Positions 63,097 through 64,000 of a stretch of DNA of 64,000 bases are shown here, in pieces (positions within the stretch are counted from its first letter, which is position 1; every line of letters begins with the position of its first letter). The position numbers and the translations under genes are program-made. The notes beneath the pieces are model-generated. The model was not told the origin of the DNA. It was given only the letters and a program-made list of their open reading frames with translations, and ran no database searches. Location: contig NZ_JAXCIL010000002.1 of the NCBI RefSeq assembly GCF_034387475.1, positions 1,116,001-1,180,000 on the forward strand. Reading direction: 5' to 3'. Source of the stretch: Pseudomonas sp. Teo4 (GTDB lineage Bacteria > Pseudomonadota > Gammaproteobacteria > Pseudomonadales > Pseudomonadaceae).

Positions 63097-63768
63097 TTAA
63101 CCTCTGCGGCATGCTTCCAAGGTCTGAACCTGTCCTTCAGGTCGCTGGTTGTCTTCGCTCAACCACCGCTCGAACCCGGCAGCCACCTGTGGCCACTCAT
63201 CATCGGTAATCGAGTACCAAGCCGTGTCCCGGTTGTGGTCCTTCACCACCAGGTGCTTGCGGAACACCCCTTCGAACTGGAATCCGAACCGCTCCGCTGC
63301 GCGCTTGGAGCGGGCGTTGGCGTTGTTGCATTTCCACTCCAGGCGGCGGTTGCCCAGCTCGAAGCCGAGTTTGCCTAGCAGATACACCGCTTCGGTGCCC
63401 TTTGGCGTGCGCTGCATGGCGGCGCCGAAGGCGATGTGGCCAATTTCGATGCGGCCATGGTCGGGCACGATCGACATCAGGCTGAGAATGCCTTGGGCCT
63501 GGCCGGAGCGGCGGTCGATGACGGTGTAGAAGAACGGGTCGCGGCCTGCTGCGTTACCCTCCAGCCAGCGGTCGAAGGCGCTGCGTTCGCTGAAGGGCCC
63601 ATAAGGCAGGTAGTCCCACAACACCGGGTCCGAGCCCGGCCCTTGCAGCACCTCCCACAGGTCGTCGCCATGTCGGGCCGGGTCGAGCTTTTCCAGGCGG
63701 ATGAAACGGCCGTCGATGGGCTCGGCCGTTGGGGTTGCGGCGGGTTTCCAGTTCAATGCGTCGGTCAT
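63097..63768 (-). CDS. GNAT acetyltransferase, RimJ/RimL type
   Basis: This is a 223-residue GNAT protein. FIRLEKLDPARHGDDLWEVL, IEIGHIAFGAAMQRTPKGTEA and RLEWKCNNANARSKRAAERFGFQFEGVFRKH are RimJ/L-like; the last contains the acetyl-CoA contacts of this subfamily. Substrate unknown. ATG 63768 is chosen. It follows another GNAT gene by 7 bp. Confidence 0.88.
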   Translation of the reverse strand: MTDALNWKPAATPTAEPIDGRFIRLEKLDPARHGDDLWEVLQGPGSDPVLWDYLPYGPFSERSAFDRWLEGNAAGRDPFFYTVIDRRSGQAQGILSLMSIVPDHGRIEIGHIAFGAAMQRTPKGTEAVYLLGKLGFELGNRRLEWKCNNANARSKRAAERFGFQFEGVFRKHLVVKDHNRDTAWYSITDDEWPQVAAGFERWLSEDNQRPEGQVQTLEACRRG

Positions 63769-63775
63769 GGTCGGC

Positions 63776-64000
63776 TTACAACCCTTTGCGGAATTGGATG
63801 AAGCCCGGGCGCTCGGCAACCTGCTGATACAGGCTGATGGCGGTGGCGTTGGTTTCGTGGGTCAGCCAGTGCACCTTGATGCAGCCTGCTGCCTTGGCCG
63901 TGGCATACACGTGTTCGATCAGCTGGCGGCCGATGCCCAGGCCGCGCTGGTTGCTGTCCACGTACAGGTCCTGCAGGTAGCAGGAGTTCTCGATGCTCCA
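63776..64000 (-). CDS. GNAT acetyltransferase (partial)
   Basis: The minus-strand frame is open to the window edge. It reads SCYLQDLYVDSNQRGLGIGRQLIEHVYATAKA, with the acetyl-CoA loop QRGLGIGR, and ends FIQFRKGL at TAA. The first half is outside the window. It is co-directional with the next GNAT gene and probably co-transcribed. Confidence 0.87.
   Translation of the reverse strand, partial: WSIENSCYLQDLYVDSNQRGLGIGRQLIEHVYATAKAAGCIKVHWLTHETNATAISLYQQVAERPGFIQFRKGL

Overview
The window reads as chromosomal DNA of a Pseudomonas putida-group bacterium. The evidence is the core gene order on the right half (lpd, cfa, cls, folE2/cobW zinc cluster, pdxY, uvrD, GGDEF/EAL protein, zwf-hexR, pycR-pycA-oadA), P. 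putida-type REP DNA near 49.25 kb, and GC-rich Pseudomonas codon use. No integrase, plasmid replication gene, tRNA, rRNA or CRISPR array was found.

Positions 1-14,500 are an accessory metal-stress region. It begins with a partial CopR/CzcR-type response regulator, a broken DUF2790 gene, a DUF3147 membrane protein, CzcD, a His-rich zinc-ribbon protein and a lipid A phosphoethanolamine transferase. A full arsenic cluster follows: arsR, arsC, arsR, arsC, acr3, arsH, a dual-specificity-type phosphatase, GAPDH, arsJ and arsO. A truncated paralogue of ArsO lies at its left edge. GAPDH plus ArsJ is the arsenate-efflux route through 1-arseno-3-phosphoglycerate; ArsC plus Acr3 is the reduction and arsenite-efflux route.

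Positions 15,572-23,926 are a complete Tn501-type mercury transposon (tnpA, tnpR, EAL/DUF3330 protein, merE, D, A, P, T and divergent merR). It has 38-bp terminal repeats and an exact TAGTA target duplication. It splits a small gene that can be rebuilt in frame across the insertion (107 codons). A Tn21-type 38-bp repeat is nested beside merR.

Positions 24,000-34,500 are more accessory DNA: a small hypothetical gene behind an array of TGTGACAACCTTTATT repeats, a DoxX/LysR/DoxX/isochorismatase-hydrolase group, a DUF2182 membrane protein convergent with a tyrosinase, and a four-gene co-directional cluster (P5C-reductase-like, PrmC-like methyltransferase, RarD-like exporter, MSOX-type flavin oxidase). 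That cluster lies between the intact 3' end of lpd and a decayed copy of the same 3' end 4.15 kb away, so it looks like an inserted cassette. It is the best candidate here for an undescribed system.

Positions 34,500-61,300 are core metabolism: dihydrolipoyl dehydrogenase, membrane-lipid enzymes, a Zur-type zinc-starvation group, pyridoxal kinase, thioesterase, Kef-type antiporter, UvrD, a c-di-GMP enzyme, glucose-6-phosphate dehydrogenase with HexR and its operator, and two-subunit pyruvate carboxylase with its LysR regulator. The right end carries a hipA-first toxin-antitoxin pair preceded by four 14-bp TGCA-N6-TGCA sites spaced 41-42 bp apart, then two GNAT acetyltransferases, the last cut by the window edge.
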